Assembly: GCA_022496805.1 (NCBI GenBank)
Contig: CM040101.1
Span: 2,606,501-2,670,500 of the forward strand
Length of the DNA: 64,000 bases
Source of the DNA: Pohlia nutans
Taxonomy: Eukaryota > Streptophyta > Bryopsida > Bryales > Mniaceae
Direction of reading: 5' to 3'
The notes beneath the pieces are model-generated. The model was given only the letters and a program-made list of their open reading frames with translations, had not been told where the DNA came from and made no database searches. The translations under genes were made by a program, and so were the position numbers. This document shows positions 10,805 through 22,909 of this stretch, in pieces. How positions within the stretch are numbered: the stretch's first letter is position 1; each line of letters opens with the position of its first letter.

Positions 10805-12480
10805 ATCGACCAAACCTGCCCAATGAGGACCTGGGGGATGCATTCCAATAATTTATAAAGAAATGCACAACTCTGTTGACCAGGCTAACAATAGACACAA
10901 AAGATGATTGAATCGACAATTTCCAATGTTGAGCAGAACTACCAACATGCTTTTGTTTCACTTTTGCATTAGTCGCTATAGCAATCAACCAGTCAAAGAT
11001 TCCACTGTTTAAATATGCTTGCATAGCATCGAAACTCAAAATTCAAGTATTACTGATGATTTAATAATCTGTGTCAAGGTCGAACGTGTAATAAAGAATA
11101 GAAGTACAGGAAAAAGCGTTGACAAAACATGAAACTGAGCGATTCTTTTCCTTCATAACATTCAGTAGCATGCATTGTCTGTACCTTGGCTCTACAGTAG
11201 ATGGTGTGAAATATTCCACACCCAACAGTACTTCATCAGTAGCTAAGTGGACAAGTGGACACTCAAGGTGATGAGCAAAGTGCATGAAGGAAGGACAGTG
11301 GGCATGGAGGCTCCTGAATGTTATGTTGAGGAAACTCTTCGTATGCTGCACACAATCATCACACGAAAAACCACTGAAAAAACCTTTTGGAAGTTGACAA
11401 AGCAAGATACATGCAATTACTTTCCCGTACATATTCTGAAAAAATCAATTCTTTGAGTACAGCACGGTGGGGCCAACTGTCAAAGACTAAGTCTAAATAA
11501 ATAGACTAAATAGACATCAGATGTAATGGAGAGAAAGTGGTCAACAGGCATTGAGGAAAAGGACACCATGCAAGACAGTAAAACGAAAACCTGAGGTTTT
11601 AACAGAAATGTGTACAGTAAGTGTAAGAGGAGCTTTGTACCTTGCCTTTGACGTGGGATTGGAAAGGTGTAAATCAAATAGGCGTTGAGAGTGTGTATGT
11701 TATGCATTCTTGTTTGGTTTTTGATTGCACATTCGATGATGGCTTATGGTACTCCATTTGTGATGTATGGCGATCTGTATTTACACGACAATGTTGTATT
11801 TACACGACAATGTTGCTAAGCTCCATCTGTTTATTCGGGTTCATTTCGTCGGTCTCATTTTCCGACTTTTCAATACACACCCGCAAGTCATCTATCACTG
11901 ATGAAGAAACAGCCATCATGAATTCTTCCTAGATAATTCCTGCAGCCAGACCAGAGTAGTCGAAAATTAGAAAGGCAAAATACATTGTAATCTAATCAAA
12001 AGCAAATCACTATAGGTGATGGTGGAACCTATGACGAAGGAAATACACAAGAGAAAGAGGAATAGTCACTCATAAGGTGGGGATACTAAAACCGTGAAAG
12101 ACATGACATTACCAGCAACGACTCATTTGTTCATGCACTTGGTTGGCCTTCAATTAGCAAGTTGGGGTGAGGTGAGCATGACTTGGCTAATTGTCTATGG
12201 GCGTTGATCTTTGAGTTGTCTACTGTCCCATTGATAATGCTCTACAACTTCCCAGGTTGAATAATTGCATAAGAAATTCATACATACCATGGGCAGAGGG
12301 TTAAAACATTTCTAAAAAAAGCATGACCAAATACCTCCATAAACGAAAGCAGAGTAAAATGATACGAATTACTCACCAACTGACATTCCGAAACAGATTT
12401 TGACCATGCAATGTCACCATTACTAGCATTCCCCCGTTCAACTTTCCTGCGCTTCCTCCTCTTCTGACTCTTCAAACCTT
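10800..12480 (-). pseudogene. Possible minus-strand gene, end cut by a MITE
   Basis: This non-repetitive island has several minus-strand stretches that look coding. One runs from 11921 down to about 11780, opening ATG ATG with MMAVSSSVIDDLRVCIEKSE. A second starts at 11435 right after a pyrimidine-rich acceptor TTTTTTCAG and reads NMYGKVIACILLCQLPKG. A third runs from about 11039 and stops at the TAA made by the TTAA end of the MITE at 10804. A basic stretch KRRKRRKVE lies near 12470-12430, followed by a donor-like GTGAGT. The exons were not joined with confidence and the product is not recognised. It could be a real gene, a decayed one, or unrelated fragments. Confidence 0.3.
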
Positions 12481-13507
12481 AAACCCTAAACCGGGGGTCT
12501 CGACCAACAAGGAAGTACTTAATCTGTGTACCAACACCAATACCAATTCAGCTTCAAAAATCGCCCTATCAAACTAATCTCCCAGTACACCCAAAACCTG
12601 AGACACAGGATTAGTAAACCTGAAAATTTGAAAAATTAAAAGCCTTGCTCATTCTAAATAAGATAAAAATACGCAGAGGTCAAACCCATCCCTAACAATC
12701 CAGCAAAAACATAGTGAAATTGTTTGATCCTGATACGAGACGCTCCTGGGAATCACGTTTATATCAAACCAATGCTGCCTAAAATGAAGGTCCTAGTGTC
12801 ACAATTATGAAAGTTCAAGATCATCACCTTACAAGAGTGCGGTTGGCACTACAAATGGCTAGCTAAATTTCCAGCATAACAATAACAAGCAAATCTGAAC
12901 TCTACTAAATTGTTTGAGAAGCTCCCGATCTAAAACACTGCTTCCGAATGACCTGCCACAAAAACACATTCCAAACAGGTGTTGGATTTCAAACCCTAAA
13001 CCTTAAACCCTAAAAACCATTCAACAAACACTCACCAGGTATGCGCGTTACAGGCTTGATACGGAAAACCGCCTGCTGTTGATATACTATTTGGAGTACC
13101 TGCTCCACGGACACTCGTAGAATAAAAAGTTAGAGCAATGCAATGGAGTACCCTTTTGAAAACTGGACCGAAAGGGAATCTTTGTATAGGTAATGACTGA
13201 GTAATGACTGAGGGAATAGAGTTAACCGAAAAGTCAGCCCAAAGAGGAAAGTTTTGGCAAACTCATGTTGAATTCCTTTTGAACTCATATTGAAATAAAA
13301 ATAGACCATTTGGTTGGGAGACAATCTAAAACAAGGCAGTGCCATTATTCTCCATACCTCGTTATGACTCCCACACCTTTCACCAAAGATCCAAGCCCAT
13401 GGCCCACAAGGGAACAATCTATGACACGATACTATTCAACCCAAGTATAGTTCAATAAAGAGGTTAGAAGTAGAGCAAAAAAGGAGGTTGGATACACTTC
13501 CTTTCGG
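12481..13507. other. Non-repetitive stretch with telo-box motifs
   Basis: AAACCCTAAACC occurs at about 12480 and again at 12993-13018 (AAACCCTAAACCTTAAACCC). Such AAACCCTAA boxes are common in plant promoters and leaders, so this may be the upstream region of the possible minus-strand gene below 12.5 kb. They are too few for an interstitial telomere array. No certain coding exon was seen. Confidence 0.35.
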
Positions 13508-15567
13508 TTAACCCTTAAACGTCAAAGCAAGCCCCATGGGCTTATTTATGAGAGAATAATGAAGACAAAAGTGGATTTTCTCAACCAAATCAAGCGAGGA
13601 TTGGTGCGTTGGAAAGCTATTAAAAAAACGATTCAAATTCCAACTTTGCGCCTCATTTGGGAGATTGTGGAATCATTGGCAAGCAATCAAAATTATCAAA
13701 ATGAACAGGAGTTGAAGTTGGGGCAGCTGAGGTCGTTTCTTGATAAGTGCCGCAGTGCTAGCCAATAAATAAAATTAGAAATTCTCCGCAAAACAACCAA
13801 TCACGTAGCCCACCAATGGCATGGTGAAGTGGGTGGCTTTACAAGTCTGCTTTCAATGCTCACCGAGCATGGGTGGAAGTTGGGACCTCATTTTTTGTCC
13901 TTTAGCTGTATCCACCAGCCCGATGCTCACATGGAAGATAGTCCGCCCTTAGTTTCTAATTGTAACTGTGGTCCCATTGCAAAAGGGTGTTAGCTCCTAT
14001 TGCTCTATTCATAAGGTTTTTTAGCCTTTTTGAGCTATACCTTGGAATAAGAATCGTTGCACGAGAATTGTTGTAGCGGATTCTAGAATATTGGACATGC
14101 CACGTCATTATTTACCTAAAGAATGATGATGGAGGGTAGGAAGTCCACAGTAGCCCCACTTCAAGAATCACATGTTTTGAATGTTTTATCTTTTATGCAA
14201 TGAGAGCAAAAGGGTGAACCTTCGCAAGGGCTAGAGAACCTTATGTTATGCTATGTGGCTATACAAAATAATATGGTGGAACCACATATTTCTACATTCA
14301 TTCATATTTTGGATATAAAATGCTTTTCCTCTACATTTTAATTCAATTTTCATCCAAATTTGGCAATTTCATTCAATATTTTATTAAAATTTGAAGATAT
14401 TTTGGCAATCTCATACTACCTTTTTTTTGGTCATTTTGTAGCCAGATTATTTTTATTTGGTGCAATCTGGCACTAAAAAAACCCGAAAAAAAGGGTTAGC
14501 TGTAACAACCACGAGCATAGGAATGTTAGAGGCTTGTGCAAGGTTTATGCCTCAAATTATTGACAGTGAATCTCAAGATAGAGGAGGAAAAAAAATTCTG
14601 ATTCACGGGAGTGAAGCTTTTGTCACCTTTATTTTGCTCTTTAGGATCACCATCCTAAGAGCATCCGCACCCATGCCTTCAAAGAGTCTGACACACACAA
14701 TAACTAGATGAAAAATGCTAAGGACTCTTCAAAAATGCCTCTTGATCCTCAATCCTAGAATGTTAAGAAATGGCCCTCCAAATCTAAGTTTAGTTTACTA
14801 TATCCCACATTCTACTTGTGATTCGTCCGTTGACTATTTAATGTGCACTTTTGGTGTTTGAGGCGCGTTTGAGGATGGAGGAATGTAAGTTCAAGGACTC
14901 TTCAAATGTAGATGAATACTTTCAGCGAGTTGGCTTTAGCGTGTATGAGTGCGGATGCTTTAAAGAAGGTCAAGCACAGCTTCCAAACTATGAAGCACAA
15001 TTCAGATGGTCATCTTGAATTCCATTAACCAAAATCCCAACTTAACCCTTAAACATCAAGAAGGTCCTGGACGGGCAGCCCAAAATAATAAAATAAATAA
15101 ATTAGAGAATTGATATGAATAGTCGCCTTTTGAGTAACATGAACAACCAATGAGAATTTTTCAAATCCTCTATAAAGAGTGAATGGAGTGAATAGTGTCA
15201 CTCCAAAAACAAATTAAAAAAATTCAACGAGATTCTCTGACTCTACATTAAGCTTTGCAATTATGGATTAAAAAAAATTCAAAAAATTCAAAATTCAAAA
15301 TCAAATTGTTGAACAGCGCTGGTAAGTGCTACCAGCTCTAATATGCATCAAGGTCTCAAGCTGCCCGACTCCCTCCCCTTCCTTCCCACCAATTCTCTTT
15401 CCAATTTCTTTGGAATGTACAATTTACTAAAACATGCGTATTTGCTAAATTTAACCTCACTTTTTCATCACTAATCCATTTCAATTTTGGTTGAGAAAGT
15501 CCCACTTTTTTCTTCAGTATTCTCTCAAAACAAGCCCGTGGAGCTTGCTTTGACGTTTAAGGGTTAA
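13508..15567. mobile_element. Composite of TTAA-type MITE copies
   Basis: The outer ends form a long inverted repeat: TTAACCCTTAAACGTCAAAG on the left and CTTTGACGTTTAAGGGTTAA on the right, with similarity running more than 100 bp inwards. A complete copy of about 527 bp sits at 15041-15567 (start TTAACCCTTAAACATCAAG). The left end at 13508 is probably a second, inverted copy whose inner end is lost. The 14-15 kb interior holds no supported gene. Confidence 0.65.
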
Positions 15568-16560
15568 CATTGCAAATTGAACCTTCAACCTAAGCACCAT
15601 AAGTTTTCTAAGTTTTCCACACAACCTCAAATTTCACCAAATTTGTGCGATATTGCAATAAACAAAATCTAGTTACTCAAGCTGAATTTTGAGTTGTAGC
15701 ATTAGATAACTCATAAAATTCCCATGATGATCAACACACTGGAATTGTTGTAGGAGCTCTGACATTGCTCATCACTCTAGTTGCAATACAAGTGATGTGT
15801 CAAAGCATGGCCGACCACCACCACCACCATGCCGACATATAACCTTATTATTTTCTTGGATAAAAACCATCTCCTAGATACGCTTGTCGATGAAATTGTT
15901 CCTAAAAAGTAAAAGAAAAAAGAAAAGCACGAGGAACATGTGGAGTACAAGTAACATACAGAACACAAAGAGCACGAAGGATATGTGGGACACGGAGAAC
16001 ATTTGGGCCAATGGCACAGGATCACACTACCATACTTCCATAGCACCCTCAACACATTTTTGCAATTATTTTCTAAAAATAGATTATTGCCAAATAAAAA
16101 CTCTTAGAAATCCGTCTTTTTCCCTTTATGCATAAAAGGATTTGAAAAAAAAAAATTCCAATTTTTTTGGCATCTACTAGCTTTTAGAATTAGTTTCCAC
16201 CGAAGTTGCTATGCAAAAACGATAGTCGTTAGAGGAGAAACGAGGATTCAAAAGGCCTCAAGAATAGACCTTGTGGTCTATTGCAGTGGGGCATGCCTTT
16301 AAAATAAATTTGAAAATAAAATTGAAAAATTGAAATAAAACATAAAAAATAAATGTTGGATCCTACTTGGCAACACCGGTGTTAGGCATTCTCTTCTTTT
16401 TTTTCTTTTTCTTTATGGCTTCTTCCGCTTGAACTAGCCATAGAGGCATAGGCTCTAATGTGCATCATGGCATTATATCGTTCGACATGTGCATAGGCAC
16501 AAGGACAAGGAGCATGAGGATTTGAGGGCCTTTTGACTGAATCCTCATTTCTCCTCTAAT
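15568..16560. other. Repeat fragments, no gene
   Basis: 15899-16030 repeats the GGAACATGTGGAGTAC/GGGACACGGAGAAC run that marks the tail of the ~0.5 kb module. The remainder is AT-rich without a supported frame. Confidence 0.45.
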
Positions 16561-17643
16561 GCTATATATCAAGGAAGGTAGTTTGTTTTGTTTTGTTTGT
16601 ATATAATGTTGAGATATCCAAAATCATACACCCATCGGCTGCATTCTTCGTACTTTCCGAAAGCTATCAACGAGAAGGGGTGCACCAAAGTCGTTTCGTC
16701 GCATTTGGATGTACCTCACGTATGGTATGAGGGCTATGGATTTTTGAATGATTTTTGTCACCATAAAATTGAATTAAATTATGAAATAGAATATAGGAGT
16801 TATTGATGTCGTTCTTGATAGCGTCGGAAAGTTCTCGGTGAGTAGGGTTGCATTGAAGTCGTTTTGTGGTTTTTGGACCTATGATGTAAAAGTTATAGAT
16901 TTTTAATCAAAATTTTGTCACCAAAATTTGAATTGAATTATGGATAAATTATTCTAAAAAACAAAAACAAAAAGCACATGGAATACATGGAAAACCGAGT
17001 AGGACGGGGAACACAAGGGATTAAAAGACATCACAATGCACATCTGCACAAAGTACATGTCTAACACAGAGAACATCTGGACCCGCAACTGGACCAACAA
17101 GACAAGGCCACACTAGTCTTGTAAGGAAGGTAGTTTGTTTGTTTGTTTGTTTGTATGTAACATAGAGATATGTTTGACCGTGCATCCACCAACCGCATTC
17201 TTGGTACTGTTAGAAAGTCCTCGATAACAAGAGGTGCACCGAAGTGGTTTCGTCGCATTTGGACCTATAGTGTGAGTTATGGATCTTTGAGTGATATTTG
17301 TCGTCATAAATTGAATTAAAATAGGGAAAATGGAGTATGAGAGTTCTTGATGTCATAATTGGCATCTATGAGGAGCTCTCAACGTGTATGATGCATCAAA
17401 GTTGTTTTTCTTAGCTTTTGGACCTACGGTGTGAAAGTTATGGATTTTAAATCAACTTTTGTCACCATAAATTGAATTAAATTATGAATCAATTATTCTA
17501 AAAAGAAAAAACAAAAGTACATGGAACACAAGAAACGCACAGGAGCAAGAGGAACGCACGCGAACAAGGAAAACAAGGGAACACATGGACATGTGGAATA
17601 CAGAGAACATCTACATCTACGGCACATGGCCTCAACACTAGTT
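16561..17643. repeat. Two tandem ~0.5 kb modules (locus 2)
   Basis: Two head-to-tail units (about 16561-17118 and 17119-17643) each start AAGGTAGTTTGTTTG and end near CACTAGT. Each unit has two similar halves (GAAAG..CTC .. GGTGCACC .. TTATGGATTTTT .. CACCATAAATTGAATTAA) and then a run of GGAACAC-like motifs. No coding capacity was recognised. Confidence 0.75.
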
Positions 17644-17644
17644 C

Positions 17645-18434
17645 TTAACCCTTTAGTGCCTAGGACGGTTCTAAAGAAACCACAATTTTTTGGGTGATGT
17701 TTTTTTTAAACTTTCTTTGTTGAAATTAGGGGTACCATTAATAGTATTCAACCGTATAAATGTAAGCATAGCTTAATGAAACAAGTGTTGGTTAAATCTT
17801 GGTAAGATCGGACCGTTGGATTGGAAGTTTATAGTATGTCTTTGAACCGTATAATGTACACTCAAAAATGAGATTTTGAGGGGTGTGTGACTTCAAAGTT
17901 AAATAGAATTTGGGTTAAATTTTCTAAAATGAAAGTGAAGATGTTCAGCAATGACCTGTGCCAACACCTCTCCATTGCAATCTTTCATGTCAAGAACGGA
18001 CTCATACATAACTATTGTGATTTTTATAAGTGAGAGTGACTTATCCATGTACGGTTTAGGACAAAGTTTATACGTTAAAGTAATAAAGGAGTTGGTACGT
18101 TGATCAAGATCAGACTACATACACTAATGGAACATGAACAAGAGAACAAAATCCAAAAAAAAAGTACAAGATAACAAACTTCCAAACACAAGAAATACCG
18201 CATAGTATATGTGTTGTATTTGTAAGTATTTGCAGTATTTTGGTGTTTTGTACATAGGTATTTGGATAGCTGAGAAAGTCAAATTCCAAATTTTCTTTTT
18301 GCATCATCTGCAGAATCAAAAGTTACACTTGTGAACTTCACACATCGGACTAAGATGGTTCACGAATTTTACAGCATTAGATTTTCTAGTGACCTAGTGA
18401 CCATTTAGTGGTTACCTAGGCACTAAAGGGTTAA
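17645..18434. mobile_element. TTAA-type MITE, family M5, 790 bp (empty-site copy)
   Basis: It has perfect 20-bp inverted ends, TTAACCCTTTAGTGCCTAGG and CCTAGGCACTAAAGGGTTAA. It is the paralogue of 57390-58779. At 17738-17741 it has a single TTAA exactly where the other copy carries a nested 587-bp MITE flanked by two TTAAs. Confidence 0.9.
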
Positions 18435-18632
18435 TGAAGTTCTCTTTTCAACCCTGACAAATTGCAATTTTGAACACAGTATAAACTTTCAACTTGTTGT
18501 ATAAAGTTTAAGCACATTGTATAAAGTTCAAGCCCACTAAATGAAGTTTAAGCCCTCTGTGTAAAGTTCAATCCCACTTTATTTACATTTTGAATTCTAC
18601 AAGGTTACTTTGTGTTTCCATGAAATGGTAAC

Positions 18633-19180
18633 TTAACCCCTAAGTGATCGATCGACCATTTTTTGGTTGCAACCCATATAGCAATGATTACCCCTGGTTA
18701 GGAAATGACACTTTTCGAATTTTGATTTCTTGTTGAAATTGGGGATAGAGATCATGTTCTAATGTTTTTTGAAACATTTCATTTGCAATATTGAGGTTCA
18801 CTAAGGATTTTTTCAAAGACAAACACGTCAACATTGTCCTAGTGTTATAAAACTTTCTATTTTGGGAAAGGAATGATGTTCTCTCATTTGAAATTTTTGC
18901 TTTTAAAATTTTAGAATAGAATGTCTAGTTTTAACCAATCATACCAAATTTCAAATTCTAAAAATTAAAATTGTAATTTTGGTGAATATTAAATAGTGAA
19001 TGCTTCTAAATTCATTAAATAAGTGTTTAAAATATTTTTTGAAAGTTTGACCGTACATATAATTACCAAACATCATGCTTCACATTTTCTCTTTTGGACC
19101 AAGCTTCATCAAAGTTGCAGAAATGACATTTTATAACACATCTAGGTTTTGCCCTTACCCCTCTGTCATTTAGGAGTTAA
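18633..19180. mobile_element. TTAA-type MITE, family M6, 548 bp
   Basis: The ends are TTAACCCCTAAGTGATCG and GTCATTTAGGAGTTAA. It is closely similar along its length to 35228-35780. It lies between GGTAAC and CACCAAAG; other units of the host array read GGTAACTTTACACC (20001-20010) with no insertion, so the target was TTTA or TTAA. Confidence 0.85.
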
Positions 19181-20254
19181 CACCAAAGTTCTCTTGCCCT
19201 CAACGAAAGGATTAGTTCATCGCATTTCATGAAATGAGTTACTCTCTTGTGCCAATAGAAAACCTTGTGCAAAGTTGGGCAACAATCATAAAATGGTCTC
19301 TTTGATTAGCAAAGGTTAATTTCTAAAAGCGTTTAGCATCAATTAAGTTTTGATTGTTTGGCATCAATTATTAATAGAATAAAATTTTATGACAATTGTT
19401 GTGAAAATGTTAACTAGTGTCTATTGCATGTCAAATTTATCAATTTAGTGAGACCTTTGGAATATAGGCGTTATCACTTATATGACATTTCAAAGATTTT
19501 TTCACGATTCACAAATAGACGTAAATAGTGACTTCGAGTCAAAAATCCTAGAGTGTGGGCTGGTTGTTATGGAATTATGACATCATCACAAATTATTGTT
19601 CAAGATTTGTAATATGAATCACTAAGAGAGTCGCCACATTCCACGAAAAGAAATCATGTATTACTTCTTTTCTATATTACGATGCAAAAGTGTCTATAGT
19701 TAACAATAAGTATTAGTGCAACACGCAACATTTTCAAATTTCATTACATTGTTAAAGTCTCTACGTCTGACAACAAGGAGGGCAACATGTAACAATTTTC
19801 ACTTTGGTTAAGTTGTGCCAATGTCTATATTTGACAATGTCTACTTTTATTACATTATTATTGAAGTGATTAAAGTTTTAAAAAGTATAAACTTTCAACT
19901 CCCTATATAAAGTTGAAGCCTATTGTATAAAGTTTAAGCTTATTGTATTTAAATTTTGAAATTTGCAAGGTGATTATGTATTACCATTTCATGAAATGGT
20001 AACTTTACACCAAAGTTCTCATGACCTCAATGAAAAGAATGAGTTCTTTTGCATTTAGTGATATGAATTATTTTCTTCTGCTTATAGACAACCTCGTGCA
20101 AAGTTCAGCAACAATCTTAAATTGGTCTCTTTGGTGAGCTTAGACTAATTTCTAAAAGGATTTTGACATCATTTTAGTTTTTGATTGTTTGGCACCAATT
20201 ACTAATTAATAGAATACAAATTTAAGAAATTTGTTGTTAAAATGTTAGTGTCTA

Positions 20255-20416
20255 CACAAGTGGAGATCCTATCAAATGTGACTTGTCTTTAATGACTAAA
20301 TTCCATTGTGACTTGTCCATAGTGACTAAAATTGTGATTTTGAGAAACTATAAACAAGTCACAATGGACATTTAGTCATTAAGGACATGTCACATTTAAC
20401 AAGATTTCTATTAGTG
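20255..20416. mobile_element. CACTA-like MITE, 162 bp, CTA duplication
   Basis: Left end CACAAGTGGAGATC and right end (complement) CACTAATAGAAATC, with long imperfect arms including AAATGTGACTTGTC. CTA flanks both sides (20252-20254 and 20417-20419). Sister units read TTAGTGTCTATTGCATGTC without it. The 3-bp duplication and CAC ends fit the CACTA (EnSpm) superfamily. Confidence 0.75.
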
Positions 20417-20937
20417 CTATTGCATTTCAGATTTATGAGTTTGGTGAGATCTTTGGAATATTAGATGCTATCACTCATCTAAGATTTTGAAGATTCTTTC
20501 AAGATTCACAAGTAGATGTAAATAGTGACTTGTTAAAAATCCTAGAGTGTGGGCCGGTTGTTATGGGATTATGACATCATCACAAATTATTGTTCAAGAC
20601 CTGTAGTACAAAAGAAAGTCCTGCATTACTTCTTTCCTTTATTACGACATGAAAATGTCTACAATTGACAACGAGTATTACAGCAACATGCAATATTTTC
20701 ATACTTCAATACATTGTTAAAGTCTTTACGTTTAACAACAAGGAGGATGTCATGCAATAATTTCCACCTTTGATAAATTGTCCAAGTGTCTACATATAAT
20801 AGCAAGTATTGTTTAATGCAACATTTTTTTGCTTTTGTCACATCATTAAAGCGACCAAAGTTGAAAAAAGTAAAAAGTTCAAGCCCACTATATTTAAAAT
20901 TTGAAATTTGCAAGGCTATTATGTATTTCCATGAAAT

Positions 20938-21691
20938 GGGTGAATGCATGGTTTGGTGTCTCAATAGTGGCATACGTACACTCTCTAAAAGTCCATATCA
21001 TATTTTACATATACCGTTGAATATTTTTTATTTTATTTTTCATAAATTCTTTGTAATATATAGAACTCAACCACTTTTAAAAAAATCTATTAACTTTCAT
21101 GCATATTTTCTAATAATATTTTATAAAACAATAGATAATTTCACTTGAATATAACTAAATATATAAATAACTTACATAAAAATTAAGTCTATACAAGTGC
21201 AAGCCCACCTAAAGCTTAAATATCTTAACGTGGTAAAAATTATGTTGTGCCGAAAAAATCTATTTCCATGCTTTAATGTACATTCAAAAACAACACCTAA
21301 TTTTAACCACAAAAAAGTCCACAAGTATATGATAGATTATGTGCTATCCTATAAAAGTATATTTTTGAGTTTCTCATGATTTATCACATTAAGTAATGAC
21401 TCACTAACAAACATTTTCAACAACCTTTATTAAAAAAAAAGTCCATATGTGAAATGTTGACAGCTTGTGACAGTCACTATTCTATAACTAAAAAGTCCTT
21501 AATTTCTTTATGATGATGTCATTTCCAAAAGAAAATTATTTTTATGGACGAATATCAAGGCCAAAATGTGTATACAAATTCTCATGCCAAAAGTCTTCAT
21601 ATTCTATTTTTTATAAATGTTTTAATGAAGACACCATAGTGTATAATCCTCTGTGACATCAAAAGTGAGACACCAAACCATGCATTCACCC
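20938..21691. mobile_element. 754-bp TIR element with AAAT duplication
   Basis: There is a perfect 26-bp inverted repeat beginning GGGTGAATGCATGGTTTGGT. The host unit reads CATGAAATGGTAAC elsewhere; here AAAT occurs on both sides (20934-20937 and 21692-21695). The interior is AT-rich with two weak plus frames (20786-21148 and 21197-21379) that have no recognised domain. The superfamily was not assigned. Confidence 0.8.
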
Positions 21692-22440
21692 AAATGGTAA
21701 CTTTACACGCACCAAACTTCTCATAGCCTCAATAAATGGGATGGGTTCTTTTGCATTTAGTGAAATGAATTATTCTCTTATTTCAATAGAAAACTTTGTG
21801 CAAAGTTGGGCAACAATCATAAAATGGTCTATTTGATCAACAAAGGTTAATATCTAAAAGAATTTTGAGATCAATTAAATTTTTGATTGTTTGGCATCAA
21901 TTATTAATAGAATAAAAATTTATGACAATTGTTGTTACAATATTAGTGTCTATTGCATGTCAAATTTATGAGTTTGATGAGATATTTGGAATACTAGATG
22001 CTATCATTCATCTGACATTTCAAAGATTCTTCCAAGATTCACAAATTGATGTTAATGGTAACTTGTTAAAAATCCTAGAGTGTGGGCTGGTTGTTATGGA
22101 ATTATGACATCATCACAAATTGTTGTTCAAGACGTGCAATATGTATTATTGCTAAAGTGGCCACGTTCGACAAAAGGAAGTCGTGCATTAACTCTTTCGT
22201 TTATCATGACGAGAAAGTATCTACAGTCAACAACAAGTATTAGTGAAACAAACAACATTTTTAGACTTCATTACATTGTTAAAGTCTTTATGTCTAACAG
22301 CAAGGAGGACGGCATGCAACAATTTTCACCTTGGTTAAATTGTGTCAATGTCTATATTTGACAGCAAGTATTGCATAATACAACATTTTTCACTTTTGTC
22401 ACATCATTAAAGTGACTAAACTTGAGAAAATTGACAAAAC

Positions 22441-22909
22441 ATGTTGGATTTGCTCAAAGAATAAAGTAGCATTCATAATTCTATAGTGTCTTAGGGAATA
22501 AAAATTAATATCTATTTAAATATTTTATAAGATCATACTATGTTATATTTCCTTTAATTTTGAATTCTAAATATTTTATTCAATTTCTATAGATATACCA
22601 ATAGCAATCACTTTTCACCATTAAGACATTTGGTTGACTGACGATTAGAGAATTTGTTGATCGACCATTTAGACACTTAAGGAGTTAGTATTTTAATATT
22701 GATATAAACCATATACACATTGAGGCAATTAGATTTAATATTCATATTTCTAGCCAACTTTCGAGTGAACGCATGATAGGGTGCGCCAACTTTTTTTGTC
22801 CAAGTGCACCAAGACAAAAAAATTGGTGCACCCTAGCATGCTTTTGCCCTTTCATTTAAAAAATAAATGAAAATCAAGTAAATTTGCAATGATGATGTTG
22901 ATATATCTA
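22441..22909. other. AT-rich intergenic DNA
   Basis: No gene is supported. A short inverted phrase occurs near 22780-22840 (AGGGTGCGCCAACTTTTT ... AAAATTGGTGCACCCT), a small hairpin that may be a MITE remnant. Confidence 0.4.

Larger units (their letters stand above)
18440..22440. repeat. Tandem array of a ~0.8 kb repeat, interrupted by transposons
   Basis: The same unit occurs as a 3' piece (18440-18632), then about 19181-20003, 20004-20937 and 21702-22440. Shared phrases are CACCAAAGTTCTC, TGATTGTTTGGCATCAATTA, ATCCTAGAGTGTGGGCTGGT, TTATGGAATTATGACATCAT, and the end CATGAAATGGTAAC. Three separate elements (18633-19180, 20255-20416 and 20938-21691) sit in different units, so neighbouring units preserve their empty sites. 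No coding capacity was recognised. Confidence 0.8.

Noticed and set aside
12993..13018. Interstitial telomere array
   Set aside because: Only a few degenerate AAACCCTAA units; better described as telo-box-like motifs.
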